A DNA stretch of 64,000 nt from Neocallimastix lanati (nom. inval.) (lineage: Eukaryota > Neocallimastigomycota > Neocallimastigomycetes > Neocallimastigales > Neocallimastigaceae), in NCBI GenBank assembly GCA_016946835.1, contig JACVTC010000177.1, positions 219,501 through 283,500 on the forward strand. The letters run 5' to 3'. Positions 1 to 13,374 of this stretch are shown here, in pieces. The position numbers and the translations under genes are program-made. The notes below the pieces were generated by a model. That model was not told the origin of the DNA. It ran no database searches and saw only the letters and a list, made by a program, of their open reading frames with translations. Numbering within the stretch: position 1 is the first letter of the stretch; every line of letters starts with the position of its first letter.

Positions 1-1641
1 TTTTCAATTAAATATTATTAAATAACTATTTCAAAAGAAATAGTAATATATTCTATTAAAAAAAGAATTATAAAAAATTATTCTTATAATTAAATATTAA
101 TAAATTATATATAAAAAAAGAATATTTATTTAATTATTTTTTATTTAATTATTATTTATTTAATTATTTTTTTTTGATTATTAAAATAACAAGCCATATA
201 AAAATACGCCACATTGCGAAATGAATGATCCCGAATAAAATATTTATAGAATAATTTTATTATAAAAATAAATAAATAAATAAATTAAAAAAAAAAAAAA
301 TAATAAACATTTATTTATTAAGTTCTTTTTAATGTTTATTATACTTCATATATATAGAAAAATTAATAAATAAATAAATAAATAAATAAATAAAGAATGA
401 AAAATTAGATTTTAAATAAAAAAAAACTAAATAATGTAATTTTTTTTTTTTATCTATTAGTAATAATCCATAGTAAAAAATAAAAATTAATTATTTTTAT
501 ATAATAAATATTTTTGTAAATGTTTTTTATAGGGTTTAATAATGCATGAAAAAAATTTTTTTTTTTTTTTCTTTTTTTATTAATGAAATGAAAAAAATTT
601 ATGATTTTTCTTTTATTTGCTTTGGATAATCGAAATATCTAAATCTTGAAGCAATTGAAGAAGGAACAGCATTTCTTCCAATTGTTCCAAATTCATTCTG
701 ACATGCAAGAAGAAACATGAAATAATTTTAATTGTTCCGCCAATACCAGGGTCAAAAATATTATTATCTACAGATGGATTAATCTCTTGAACCATCATCG
801 ATGGAGAAAAAGCCACACTAATCCTTTCACAGATCAAGTGCTTTCTGCACTAACTATTATATAATCTAGCAACTGAAATACTTATTATGGTGAGCAAACA
901 CCTAATTTTCAAAATAATGAATTATATCTTGTATTGTTTATCCATTATCAATTAGTTCTCAGTTCCAAAGGAATTAGGAAATTTATTATTTCGTTTCATT
1001 GTCATATAATTAGCTTAAGGGCATTTTAGATTTGAACTGAAAACCCATTGATCTACAGTAAATAGTTATAGTACTGAGATAACACTTTCCACTTTCAGAT
1101 ATCTGATGAAAAAGTATTTTGTATTTTAATTTAAAACCTATATCAATATCAATTATTATCAGCCACTAATTTGATCATATGACAATAAGTAATTTTTATT
1201 TATAACTTATATATTATAATTATATATATTACACATATAATAAATATTAATCTATTTTATTAAAAGAATAACTTTACTATAATTAATAATTGAAAATATT
1301 AATTAAAAAAATTGATTTATTTGATTATATGACAATTATGAAATGTTAATTAAAAAAATGGACATAAATATGATCATATGACAACAAGTAATATTTAAAA
1401 TGGTATATTTTATTAAATGTATTATATATATATTATAAACTAAATATAAATTATATACTAATTGTATGATATATTTTATTAAATATATTATATATATATT
1501 ATAAACTATATATAAATTATATACTAATTGTTTTATAAACAAATATAAATTATATAAAATAGGATTATTTTTCTATTTTATAATTTTTACTATCAATTAT
1601 AAATATTTATTTTAAATATTTTTGAGTATATTTATATTAAA
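1..1641. other. AT-rich intergenic DNA
   Basis: I see no convincing gene. The stretch is poly-A/poly-T and AAAT-type simple sequence. The open frame at 613-837 (minus) has no domain I recognise. A tRNA-Cys-like relic sits at 1017-1088 and a poly-T block at about 555-580. A short patch near 208-222 (TTGCGAAATGA) matches the termini of the TIR element at 46528-47977, too briefly to call a copy. Confidence 0.7.
1017..1088 (-). pseudogene. Decayed tRNA-Cys-like sequence, probable old SINE head
   Basis: Read on the minus strand this aligns without gaps, over all 72 positions, to the tRNA-Cys head at 59672-59743, with about 53 of 72 identities. Many differences are C-to-T or G-to-A, and the acceptor stem is ruined. 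Homology continues past the tRNA 3' end: a shared block containing TAATTCCTTTG lies at about 965-980 here and 59606-59625 in the intact copy. A poly-T block at 555-580 could be the eroded poly-A tail. I see no target duplication. It is best read as an ancient copy of the same tRNA-headed retroposon family rather than a working tRNA. Confidence 0.6.
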
Positions 1642-4600
1642 ATGAGTACACCTCAAAATAATATTCCAAATGAATATATTTGTCCAATTACATTGGATAT
1701 AATGAGAGAGCCGATGGTAATGCCTGATGGGCATACCTATGAAAAAGAAGCTATAAAAAAGGCTCTAGAATTGAGACCTTTTTCTCCATTGACAAAAAAG
1801 TCAATGAAATTTTCAGATGGCTATATCAATTATTCTTTAAAAAGTTTAATAGAAACTTATATATCAGAACACAATATTTGCTTATCAGATAGCAATATTG
1901 ATGAAAAATTACATAAATTACTTTTAAAGCAAGAAGAAATTACTAAAATAGAATTTGAAGAATTATCCGCTTGTTATTTATCTGAAGAAAATAATGCCAA
2001 TATCTATAATGATGCCATTCATATTTCAATGAAGCCTAAAAAAAATATTAAAAATTTACCAGTTTTTTTAATTTGTGTTGTTGATACTTCTGGTTCAATG
2101 GATGCAAATTGTTGTAATAATATTTGTGGAATGGAATCTATGTATCTTTCAAGACTTGATTTAATTAAGCATTCATTAAAAACAATTATCTCCATTTTAA
2201 GGAAAGAAGATATGATCAGTATTATAAAATTTGATTCAAATGCTAATGTCATTGTTGAACCTACTGTATTATCAGGAAAAGATGAACAAAAAAGAGTTAT
2301 TTCTGACATAGATAAAATGGAACCAACGGGTTTAACTAACATTTGGAGTGGTATTAAAATGGGAATTGATATTTCAAATTCTATACCTTTTAAAAATTAT
2401 ATTAAATCAATCATAGTATTTACAGATGGTTCTTCAAATTGTGATCCACCTTTAGGTGTATTACCGACATTAAAAGAAAAATTAAAAATAAGTAATAACG
2501 ATTTTACAATTTCTACCTTCTCCTATGGTAGTGAAGTTAATTCCAAATTATTAATTGATATTGCTAATATTGGTAATGGTATTTATGGCTATTGTTACGA
2601 TGGCTCTATGGTAGGAACAACCTTCATTAATTATATGTCCAATCTTCTTTCTACTATTACCCCAGTTGTTAAGGTTAAAGTTTTCCAAAGTGACAGCATT
2701 AAGAAAACTATGAGTATTGGTCCGTTGTACAGAGGAGGTTACAGAAATTCCATTTTTAAAATTGATAAAAATTTATTAGATCAAACCAGTGTTATTGTTG
2801 AAATTCCAATGACTCAACAACAATTAAAAGTTCCAATCACCCTTGAAAGTCCAAATCTTCAGTCGTATATTGATAAAATGTCAAAATTAGAAAAAAAACA
2901 AGACCTACCACATTCTTTTCTAAAAGAAGGAGATAATGATGATGATGATGATGAATTACTTGATAATGATTCAGATTCAGATTCAGATGATATGGATATT
3001 CAATACGAAGATATTGATGTATTAGCATTATGTAAAATAAAAGATTCTGAGCCTATAATACTCGAAGAAAATATTTTAAATCAATTGATAAGAAATAAAT
3101 TAATTATTACTCTTAATAAGATTACTAAAATTGATGATATATCAAGATATGATCAATCAAATCTTATATTAAATGAATTTCTGGAATTGCTAAAAGGACT
3201 AAAATATAAAACTAAATTTATAAAAAATATAATTATAGATATTGAGAGTCCAGATCCAAACCATGGTCAAGTAGAAAAAGCTATTCGCAATGAGTATTAC
3301 GATAAATGGGGGAAGTGCTATATCAACTCATTTTTAAGATTCCATCAATTTGAACAATGTGGTAATTTCAAAGATCAATCATTACAATATTACGCTAATG
3401 ATATTTTTACTTTTTATAGAAAATGGGCACACTCTATTTTTATTAATCTTCCGCCACCAGAACATCAAAATAATTCTCATAATTTAAATCAGATTTTAAG
3501 ATTTAGTAATGTCTCTTCTGGAAATAATAATAACTCAAATCGTTTTTATAGTTTTAGTAATGTCTCTTCTGGAAATAATAATAACTCAAATCGTTTTTAT
3601 AGTTTTAGTAATGTCTCTTCTGGAAATAATAATGACTCAAATCGTTTTTATAGTTTTAGTAATGTCTCTTCTGGAAATAATAATAACTTAAATCGTTTCT
3701 ATAGTTTTAGTAATGTCTCTTCTGGAAATAATAATGACTCAAATCGTTTTTATAGTTTTAGTAATGTCTCTTCTGGAAATAATAATAACTCAAATCGTTT
3801 TTATAGTTTTAGTAATGTCTCTTCTGGAAATACTAATAATACCAATCAAGTTTTTGGATTTGGTGGAAATAATAGTAATAATACTACAAACAAAGTTTTT
3901 GGATTTAGTGGAAGTAATAATAATGATACTTCAAATAAAGCTTTTGGATTTAGTGGAAGTAATAATAATAACAATACAAACAAAGTTTTTGGATTTAGTG
4001 GAAGTAATAATAATAACAATACAAATCAAGTTTTTGGATTTAGTGGAAATAATAATAATAACAATACAAATCAAGTTTTTGGATTTGATGGAAGTAATAA
4101 TAATAACACTACAAATCAAGTTTTTGGATTTGGTGGAAGTAATAATAATAACTCTACAAATCAATTTTTTAGATTTGGTGAAAGTAATAATAATAGCACT
4201 ACAAATCTAGCTTTTGGATTTGGTGATACTTTCAATAAAAGATCATCTACCTCATCTAAGGTAAATATGGCTAGTTTTCTTAATCGTCATGGTGGATGTT
4301 TTGATGGAAATGCCATTGTATTAATGGCTAATGGTCAAAAAAAGTGTGTTAAAGATTTAAAAAAAGGTGATTGTCTTAAGAATAATTCTATTGTTCAATG
4401 TCTTATAGAACAAAACATTAGTAATAAAACTAACGATACTTTAAGTAAGCCATATATGTGCGATATTCATGGCGTTCTTTTCACTCCATATCATCCAATT
4501 TTAATGAATAATAATTGGTATTTCCCTATAGAGCTTGTAAATTCAATTCAAGTTACTATAAAATCATGGTATAATTTAATATTGGATGATGGAGTGAATA

Positions 4601-4857
4601 AAAAATATGAAGTTGAATTTTCCAATGGTATTAAAGCTATCACTTTAGGACATTATCGTAATGATAATGAGATTTTAAAGCATCCATATTTTGGAACTGA
4701 CTTGGTTTTAAAAGATTTAAAAGAACGAGATCCAGCTGGATATTCTAAGGGTTACATTCATATTAATGATTTTAATACAAAACAATTACAATATGATAAT
4801 AATCATTATTGCATTAATTATTATAAAGCATTTTCTGAATCAGAAAAATTTAATTAA
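1642..4857 (+). CDS. U-box / VWA / Asn-FG repeat / C-terminal Hint (Vint-type) protein
   Basis: One uninterrupted 1071-codon frame. Residues about 12-80 form a U-box (starts YICPITLD, with PMVMPDGHTYE), the fold of ubiquitin E3 ligases. Residues about 140-345 form a von Willebrand A domain with a full MIDAS: DTSGSM at 148-153 and TDG at 261-263. About 345-620 match the position of the VWA/Hint-associated region of this family and hold an Asp/Glu-rich patch near 432-455. Residues 621-739 are seven 17-residue repeats (FSNVSSGNNNNSNRFYS type). About 737-860 are eight 15-residue repeats carrying VFGF, nucleoporin-like FG. Residues 886-1060 form a Hint domain: it opens with Gly-Gly-Cys886-Phe and has TPYH with His951. 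Known family: fungal and amoebozoan U-box/VWA/Vint proteins. Inference: metal-dependent ligand binding coupled to ubiquitination. Whether the Hint domain self-cleaves is unknown. The host partner is unknown. Confidence 0.88.
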   Translation: MSTPQNNIPNEYICPITLDIMREPMVMPDGHTYEKEAIKKALELRPFSPLTKKSMKFSDGYINYSLKSLIETYISEHNICLSDSNIDEKLHKLLLKQEEITKIEFEELSACYLSEENNANIYNDAIHISMKPKKNIKNLPVFLICVVDTSGSMDANCCNNICGMESMYLSRLDLIKHSLKTIISILRKEDMISIIKFDSNANVIVEPTVLSGKDEQKRVISDIDKMEPTGLTNIWSGIKMGIDISNSIPFKNYIKSIIVFTDGSSNCDPPLGVLPTLKEKLKISNNDFTISTFSYGSEVNSKLLIDIANIGNGIYGYCYDGSMVGTTFINYMSNLLSTITPVVKVKVFQSDSIKKTMSIGPLYRGGYRNSIFKIDKNLLDQTSVIVEIPMTQQQLKVPITLESPNLQSYIDKMSKLEKKQDLPHSFLKEGDNDDDDDELLDNDSDSDSDDMDIQYEDIDVLALCKIKDSEPIILEENILNQLIRNKLIITLNKITKIDDISRYDQSNLILNEFLELLKGLKYKTKFIKNIIIDIESPDPNHGQVEKAIRNEYYDKWGKCYINSFLRFHQFEQCGNFKDQSLQYYANDIFTFYRKWAHSIFINLPPPEHQNNSHNLNQILRFSNVSSGNNNNSNRFYSFSNVSSGNNNNSNRFYSFSNVSSGNNNDSNRFYSFSNVSSGNNNNLNRFYSFSNVSSGNNNDSNRFYSFSNVSSGNNNNSNRFYSFSNVSSGNTNNTNQVFGFGGNNSNNTTNKVFGFSGSNNNDTSNKAFGFSGSNNNNNTNKVFGFSGSNNNNNTNQVFGFSGNNNNNNTNQVFGFDGSNNNNTTNQVFGFGGSNNNNSTNQFFRFGESNNNSTTNLAFGFGDTFNKRSSTSSKVNMASFLNRHGGCFDGNAIVLMANGQKKCVKDLKKGDCLKNNSIVQCLIEQNISNKTNDTLSKPYMCDIHGVLFTPYHPILMNNNWYFPIELVNSIQVTIKSWYNLILDDGVNKKYEVEFSNGIKAITLGHYRNDNEILKHPYFGTDLVLKDLKERDPAGYSKGYIHINDFNTKQLQYDNNHYCINYYKAFSESEKFN
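3502..4215 (+). repeat. In-frame 51-bp and 45-bp minisatellites in the U-box/VWA/Hint gene
   Basis: Seven near-identical 51-bp units (3502-3858) are followed by about eight 45-bp units rich in AAT and GGATTT. Units differ mostly by single substitutions, such as AAC to GAC. Length polymorphism in multiples of three is likely. All reading frames stay open through the repeat, which creates spurious ORFs on both strands. Confidence 0.9.
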
Positions 4858-5391
4858 TACGAAAATATATTCAAAAATTAAAATATTAATATTAAACAAT
4901 AAATATTTATATTAGATGATGCCAGGTAATACTATTAAATAACTTTCATCAATAAACTTCATTTATTTTTATTATTGAAGATAAATATATTTTTTGGTGA
5001 AATTGGACCTTTTTGGGCTCTTTTCTTATAAAGACTACATAATTACAAGGATTTTTTTATCATTCATAAGATATAATATTTACTATTATTTTATAAATTT
5101 TATTATATAAGGAATTAACCTATTTTTATGGAAATAAAATTAGAATAATTTTGATCTTATTAATATAATGATTATTATAAAAATAAAGAATCAAAAAATA
5201 TTAATTTCCAGTCATTGTTGGACTATGAATTTAAAGTATTTTTTTAATATTTATTATTTTATTGTTTTTTTTTTTTTTTATTTTCATAGTATTTTGAGAT
5301 AATATAAACGAATTATATAAATAATGATTAATATAAAAAATATTTTATAATTCTTCATATTATTAGAATTTGTAGTAATAATTCAGAGAAT

Positions 5392-5428
<37 letters not shown>

Positions 5429-6192
5429 TATTTGAAATGTAATAAAAAGATAAATATAATTTACAATATTTTTTCTTGAAATATCATATAAATATATATA
5501 ATATAGTTTAAAATATTTCTTAAAATGTAATATAAATTGAAAAATAAATAAAAACATAATTTTTTATAAAAATAAATTTTTATTATAATCTTCATATATT
5601 ATAATTTTTTAATAATACTTTTAAAGAATAGAAAGTGAAATATTTTTTTAATGAATTAAATAATATATAATTGAAATTGTATAATATATAATTGTTCGTC
5701 CTAATTTTGTATTTAATAATTATAGTATAGTATCATTATTTAATGGATAGTTTAATTTTAAATTATGGTTCATTGAACTTAGCTGTATTATATATATTAT
5801 AAATAAATAATTACATAATATAATTTGATCAATGTAAAATAAAACTAAAATAAATTAAAATATAATAGATTAAATTAGGGATTGCAAAAATTATTGGATG
5901 AAAAAAAATACTGGGTTAGCTTTTTGTATTAAATACATTACAATAATTATTTTATTTTTATTTTTATTTATTTTTATTTTTTTTTTTTTTTTTATAAATT
6001 TGATACATTGAGTGACTTGACAAATAATATCATAGATAAAAATTTAATTATAAAAATTAATAAATTATATATAATTTGATTTTATTTAATAGAATTTTTA
6101 ATTATTGTTTTATAGTTTTTTTTATTTTTTATTTTTTATTTTTTTATTTTTTAATTTATATTTTTTATTTTTTATTTTATTTTATTTTATTA

Positions 6193-6236
<44 letters not shown>

Positions 6237-6274
6237 GTTGTAAAGTAGATTTTTAAACTGAAACTATTTATTCA
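4858..6274. other. Intergenic AT-rich DNA
   Basis: No gene seen. It contains A and T homopolymers (for example 5396-5422) and an alternating TA tract at about 6188-6215, upstream of the helicase start. These may be promoter-associated, but I see no specific element. Confidence 0.7.
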
Positions 6275-7392
6275 ATGGCAAAAAAAAAATCTAAGAAGAC
6301 TAAATTTCCAGATAGAGGTTTTGCAACAACCTCTATCCCAAAGAAAGTTGTTGTAAATGAAGCTGAAAAAGCGAAAGAAGAAGAGAGAAAAAAAAAAGAG
6401 CTAATAGAACTTCAGAAAAAACAAGAGATGGAAAGGATTCAAAAAGAGAAGGAATTGAAAGAAGCTGAACTTGAGAGAATTGAGATGGAAAAAAAGAAAA
6501 AGGAACAAGAAATAAAATCTCATGATTCTATTGGTGAAGTTAAAGCAAGTAATATCTTAAAACTTATGTCATTAAATTGCCATGAAATTGAAAGAATTCC
6601 AGGATTAAAGTTAAATAATGTAGCTGAAAAAAAATTATTAGATTTTGCAATGGCAAACCGAATTGAAGATAATAAAGGTTTATTTTGATTTATTTTAATT
6701 TATTTTTAATTTTTATGTTTAACATTTTAAAATATTTTATTTTAATATGTATATATTTTAAATGTTGTAATTTCATAGTATTATAATTCTTATATTTTTA
6801 TTTTTTAAATTATAAATTACTAATTATATATATTATAATTGTTTTAATACATAATTTTAATTTATTTGTTTTTTCCTTTATAATATATAAATTAAAATAT
6901 TATTTATTTTTGAAAAAATATATATACTCAATTATAAAAAATTATAATTAACTTGAACAGTTTCCATGAAAAAGTTGACGGAACAAGATTTATATGTTAA
7001 TTATCTTGTGTTGATGAAATTGGGTTTTAAAGATGTCCATATTCAAGAAGCTTTTTTAAAAGCTGAAAATTTCTCAATTGATTCTTTATTGGAATGGGTA
7101 TATTTATTATATATTTATGCAATATAATGTAAAAAAGAATTAATTATTAAAATTTTTATATAGCTTTATTTATCTTTGGATGCTGAAGACATTCCATTAA
7201 ATATTAGAGGTTATTATTGATTTATAAAAATTATATAAATATATATATATATATATCTAATTAACAAATTTTATATGAATTATATTAATTAGGGGAAATT
7301 AAAATGTTAAATGATGTTAATATTAATATAAATCTCATGCCAAAAGAAAAAAAAATTGTTAAGAAGATTGATGATACAACCAAAATTGAAAC

Positions 7393-7454
<62 letters not shown>

Positions 7455-10400
7455 TTGATAATAAAAAAGTTGAAGTAAAACCAATCGTTAACAAAGCGCC
7501 TGAAAAAAATACTATTGACTCAAAAATGAAAAATACTATTTTAAATAATTATGTAAGTTTGTTTTATAAATAATTATCATAAATATTGATTGATGTCTTA
7601 TTAATTCAACATTATTATTGCTATATTATAATATTATTTATTATATTAAATAAATAAATGAATAAAAGATGTATTATTCTGATGATGAAGAAGAAGAAGA
7701 CGAATTAATCAATGTTAATGAAACTTTTGCAAAATTACAACTTCAAATAGATAAACAAACAAAACTAATTAAAAAAGCAAAATCTAAAAACAATCATGGT
7801 TTAGCAGCTAATTTACAAAATTCTAATAGAGGAATTCGAAAAGATATGGAAAAATTAAAAGAATCACCTTTATTTGATATTTCAAAAGTTAATTCCATAA
7901 TTAGAGAAATTTCAAAGGCAGCAAGAGAAAAAAGAGAAGCAAATAATAATGAGAAAAATGAGGAAAAAGAAGAGGAACAAAATGAAGAAACATTAAAAAA
8001 AAATGAAGAAAATGAAAAAAACGAAGAAAATAAGGAAACCGAAGAAGACGATGATATGAATATTTTTGGTATGTTTGATGATGATGGTGAAAATCAATTA
8101 CCAGCAGAAAATAATATTATAAAAATGGAATTATTAGATGTTAAATACAAGTCATGGTCAGGAAAATCACCATTTAAATTAGCTGAAGATACTCTTAGAA
8201 AAAGAGTTGGTAATAATGCAAAACTTATTTTTGAAATTGTAAGAAAAACCCCAGGATATCAAGGTCGTATAAAAATTCAATGTCATGATCAAAGTTTAAA
8301 TAAAAAAGTAATTGAAGATGATTATTATTATTTTGAGACAATAGAAGAAACAAAGAATTATCTTGGTGTAAAAGTTTTGTATACATTAAATCCTAATCTT
8401 AATTTCAACACACTTGTTCCTATTCCATTCCGAGATCTTGTTGGAAAATGGGAACTTAAAAAAGTAATCATAACTACATATATATATATATATATATATT
8501 AATGTTAATATTATAAATAATTTTATGTATATTAAAATTAATAAATATAATTATATAATATATATTAATTAACACCATCAAACAAAAGGATGAGGGAAAA
8601 ATGAAAGTTATTGAAGATAGATTAGAATTTATTAAAATTGTTATGAATGCTAGAAAATTAGATGTAAACATTTTTATAATATAATTATTTATAAATAATT
8701 ATTAAAAATAAAAAATAAAATAATTAATAATTATTGATAAATTACTTAATGAAAAACTTAGGAAACAAAGATTGTAGATGATAAAAATAATAAAGAAAAA
8801 ACCTTGGAAGAAGAAGAAATTGAAGAAAAAGAAGAAGAAAATGATAAATCTAACAATCGTAAAAATAAAGGAAATAAATATCAACCATCAACAGTCAAAA
8901 ATTCTAGTTATAAGGCTATGCTTGTATATATTAATATATTAAAAAAAAAATTATTATAATTGAAAATTATTAAAATTAACAATTATATTGTTATATCACT
9001 ATATAGAAAAAAAGAAAGACATTACCAATCTATAAACATAGACAAGAAATTTTAGATTTAATTGAACAAAATCAAGTTGTATTAATTGCTGGTGAAACGG
9101 GAAGGTTAATATTTATTTAAAAATAAAACTTTAATAAAATCAATTTTCTAATTATTAAATATATTATTTATTATTTGTTAACTGATATATATTCTTAATT
9201 TAATTCAATAATATAATAATAATAAATATAAATAATGTAAATATAATTTAAAACAAATAATTAATTTATTAAAAAGTGGTAAGAGTACTCAAATTCCTCA
9301 GTTTATCATGGAATATATGGAAGAGAAAAATAAACTTGATGAATGCAATGTTATTTGTACCCAAGTATGTTTATTATATATTATATATTATATTATTATT
9401 ATTTTTATTTATTAATTAATTACATAAAATATTATAATATAAATATTTATATAGCCAAGAAGAATATCAGCAATATCTATTGCACAGAGAGTATCACTTG
9501 AAAGAGGTGAAAAGGCAAATAGTGTTGGAAAAATAACATCAACTGTTGGTTATCAAGTGAGATTAAATTCGAAAATTTCAAGATCAACAAAGTTGTTATT
9601 CTGTACTGTAGTAAGTATGCATATTTTATTATTATTATTCTTATTCTTATTATTATTATTATTATTATTATTTTTAATTCAATTTTTTTTTTATAGTTAA
9701 TTTTATTATTTATTTATTTATTTTTATTTTTATTTTATTTTTTATTTTATTTTTTTTTTTATTTTATTTTTATTTTATTTTTTTTTTGTTTTTGTTAATT
9801 TTATTATTATTATTATAAAATTTTTATAATTATTTTAAATTAATTTTAAATTTATATTTTTTTTATATTTAAAAGGGTATTCTTTTACGTAGATTTGAAA
9901 ATAAAGAAAGTATGGCAGATGTTTCACATATTATTGTAGATGAAGTTCATGAAAGATCAATGGATTGTGATTTCTTATTAGTTGTATTAAAGCAATTGAT
10001 TGAGAAAAATTCAAATATTAAGTAAGATATATACCTATATGTATATTAATTAAAATTTTATTAAATATATAATTTTTAAGTAAATTTAATTATTAATATT
10101 AATATTTTTTAAAGGATTATTTTAATGAGTGCATCAGTAAATGCTCTAAGATTTTCTCAATATTTTAATAATTGTCCAGTTATTAATATTGAAGGAAGAA
10201 CTTTTCCAGTCGAATCCTTTTACCTTGAAGATATTATTGAATTAACAGGTAATTTATTAATGAAAATTTTATATAAGTATCAAATAATAATTAATAATAA
10301 TTAAAAATTATTATATATACTTTTTTTTTTTTTATTTTTATTTTTATTTTTATTTTTATTTTTATTTTAATTTTTTTATCATATATTATATTATATTTCA

Positions 10401-13374
10401 TTTTCTTTTTTATTATAAAAAGGATATACAATAGAAGAAGATTCTGAATATGCCAAAAAAGATAATGTGAAATTTAATGGTAAAATATATATAATTTTAT
10501 ATTATATATGAATAAATAAATATAATACTTTATTAATATTTTATTAATAATATATATATATATAATAAATTATTAATTGTTAAAATTATATATTTGAAAT
10601 TTATAGATATAGGTAAAGTGAAAGTTACTGGTCAGGGTGGTACATCAAAGGATGTTCGTTTAGCTTGGGAAGAATCAGCAATTAAACGTGAACATGATTA
10701 TTTATTAGATGATCCAGAACATGAATATTCACTCACTACTATTAAAACATTAGATTATTTAGATCCTAAAGTAATTCCATATGAATTAATTGAAACATTA
10801 GTGGAATTTATTGATCAATTAGAAAATGAAGGTGCTATTTTAATTTTCTTACCAGGTATTATGAATATTACAATTATGCATGATCTTTTAACTGCAAAGA
10901 AACAATTTTCTGAAGGTAAATGGAATATTATTCCATTACATAGTTCTTTGGAACAAAGTAATAGTGATGGAAATAAAGCTTTATTTAGTCCATCACCAGA
11001 AGGTGTTAGAAAGATTGTTCTTTCAACAAATATTGCTGAAACTGGTAATTAAATTAAAGTTGAAGCATAATACTTGCTTTTAAATTTAAATGATATTTAT
11101 AATGATTAATTAAATACAATTATTAAAATATATTCTACTTAATAATTTTAGGTGTCACTATTCCTGATGTCGTTTATGTTATTGATTCTGGAAAGGTTAA
11201 AGAAACAAGGTAAAATAAATATATATGTACATATTATTAAAATAATATGAAATTTTGAATATATTAATATATATTTTTTATTAATTAATTTTTAAATTAG
11301 ATATGATGATAAGAAAAAATTAACTTTATTCAAAGAAGTTTTTATTTCTCAAGCTAATGCTAAACAAAGAAGTAAATTTTTAATATTATTATTAATATTA
11401 TTAATATTGATATTAGTAAATAAATAATAATTAATATTTAATAAAAATAAAAATATAAATATTTAATAAAAGAGGGTAGAGCTGGTAGAATAAAACCTGG
11501 TAAATGTTTCCATCTTTATACAAAGAAAAGACATGATGAAATGGTATTTATTTATTTTATTTTAAATAAAAATCATATTAATTATACTATATTTATTATT
11601 TTAAATAAAATATTTTTGAATTAAATTATTTGTACTAATTTATGTAATTTATTAAAGTTCCTTCATTATTCTAAACCAGAAATATTACGTTGTCACTTAG
11701 AAGAACCTATTATGCGAATTTTATTATGTGATTTTGGTCATCCATACAGATTCTTATCACAAGCTCTTGATTCACCAACAGATGAATCTATTATTATGTC
11801 ATTAAAATCATTATATGATGCCGATGCTATTGAAGAAGTAGCTGATGATGAATCTTCAACAACCAATTTATCTCAGAATATATTTAATCCAGTTACATCT
11901 GGTGATGCAGTTTTACAAAAAAGAAAAATTAAAAATGATGATTATTCTATTATTATTAATTCAAATATTAGATTAACAACTTTAGGCCATCATTTAGCTC
12001 GTTTACCTGTGGGAAATGTTCATTTAGGTAAACTTATTATTTGGGGTATTATACTAAACTGTTTTGAACCATGTCTTCTTATAGCTTCTTATTTAAGTTT
12101 GGGTGGAAAGGATATATTCTATACTCCAATTAATAAAGAAGCTGAAGTTAATGCTAAAAAATCCACTTTTCTATCAGGTAAGAATATTAAATTATTATAT
12201 ATTATAATTATTATATATTTGTATATATAAATACATAATTTTTTATAAAAATTAAAAATAATTAATTTTAAAAATAATGGAATTTTATATAAATATATAT
12301 TTATAATAAAAAAAATAATATAATTAATATATATGCAAATAATATAATTTAATATAATAAGCCGAATCTGATTTCCATACATTCTTAAATGTATATAAGA
12401 AATGGGAAGCAGAGAGAATTAAGAAAGGAAATAAAACATATTATTATTGTAAACGTAATTATCTTAGTCAAAATACTTTGTTACAAATTATGGAAATTAA
12501 AAATCAACTTATGCAATTGGTATATGATCAGGGTTTAATTGAAGAAAATGAAGAATCCATTAAGAGTAAAAATAAATATTCTCAAAGTATAGCAGTTATA
12601 AATACAGCTTTAGCTATTGCATTCCATCCAAATATTGCACGTTTAGATCGTTCTATACTTAGAAGAGGTGATATTGAAACCATTTATAAATATGAATTAA
12701 CAGAACCTTCTGTAAATCCAAAAAGTTCAAGAGTTGTTCATATTCATCCGTCATCATTTTTAGCTAATCAATTAGAAAGAATTTATGAAGAAACAGCAAC
12801 AACAGAAACTAAAAGATGGTTTATATATTACAATAAACGTGAAAGTACAAGAATTTTCATATCTATCGTTGGTATGGTTAATCCATTAACTTTAATTCTT
12901 TGTTCAAAGAAACTTGAGATTGAGGTACATTATATTAAATAAAGAAAAAAATATTATATCTTTATTTTTAAGAAGCGTTAATTTTGTTTAATACTAAATA
13001 ATAATTTTTTTTTAAATTTATCATTTTTTTTTATAAAAAGTATAATCAAAAAATGGTATTATTAGATAATAATATTTTTATGAAATGTCCTCCAAAAACA
13101 GCAATAATGTTAAGAATTTTGAAAAAGAAAATGGTAAAGTTCATTTAAATTTATAATTATTGTGATGATTTATATATTTTTATTTTAAATAAATATTATT
13201 AATATATAATTTATATATTTTTATTATGATATAGAATTACTTTATTCAACAAAATATTGCAAGTACAAATTTTGAATCAGAAAATGGAGAAAAATGTGTT
13301 GATTTGATTTATGAATTATTATATTTATGGGATAAAGACAATCTTAAACAATATGAATATTTAGACTTTAAATA

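Noticed and set aside
613-837. Small minus-strand gene
   Set aside because: No recognisable domain and no supporting context; it lies between the SINE-like relic and its possible poly-A.
3509-4210. Extra genes in other frames of the U-box/VWA/Hint gene
   Set aside because: Shadow frames of the in-frame minisatellites.
7304-7573. Stand-alone poly-Asn gene
   Set aside because: It is exon 4 of the helicase, read past its donor site at 7553.
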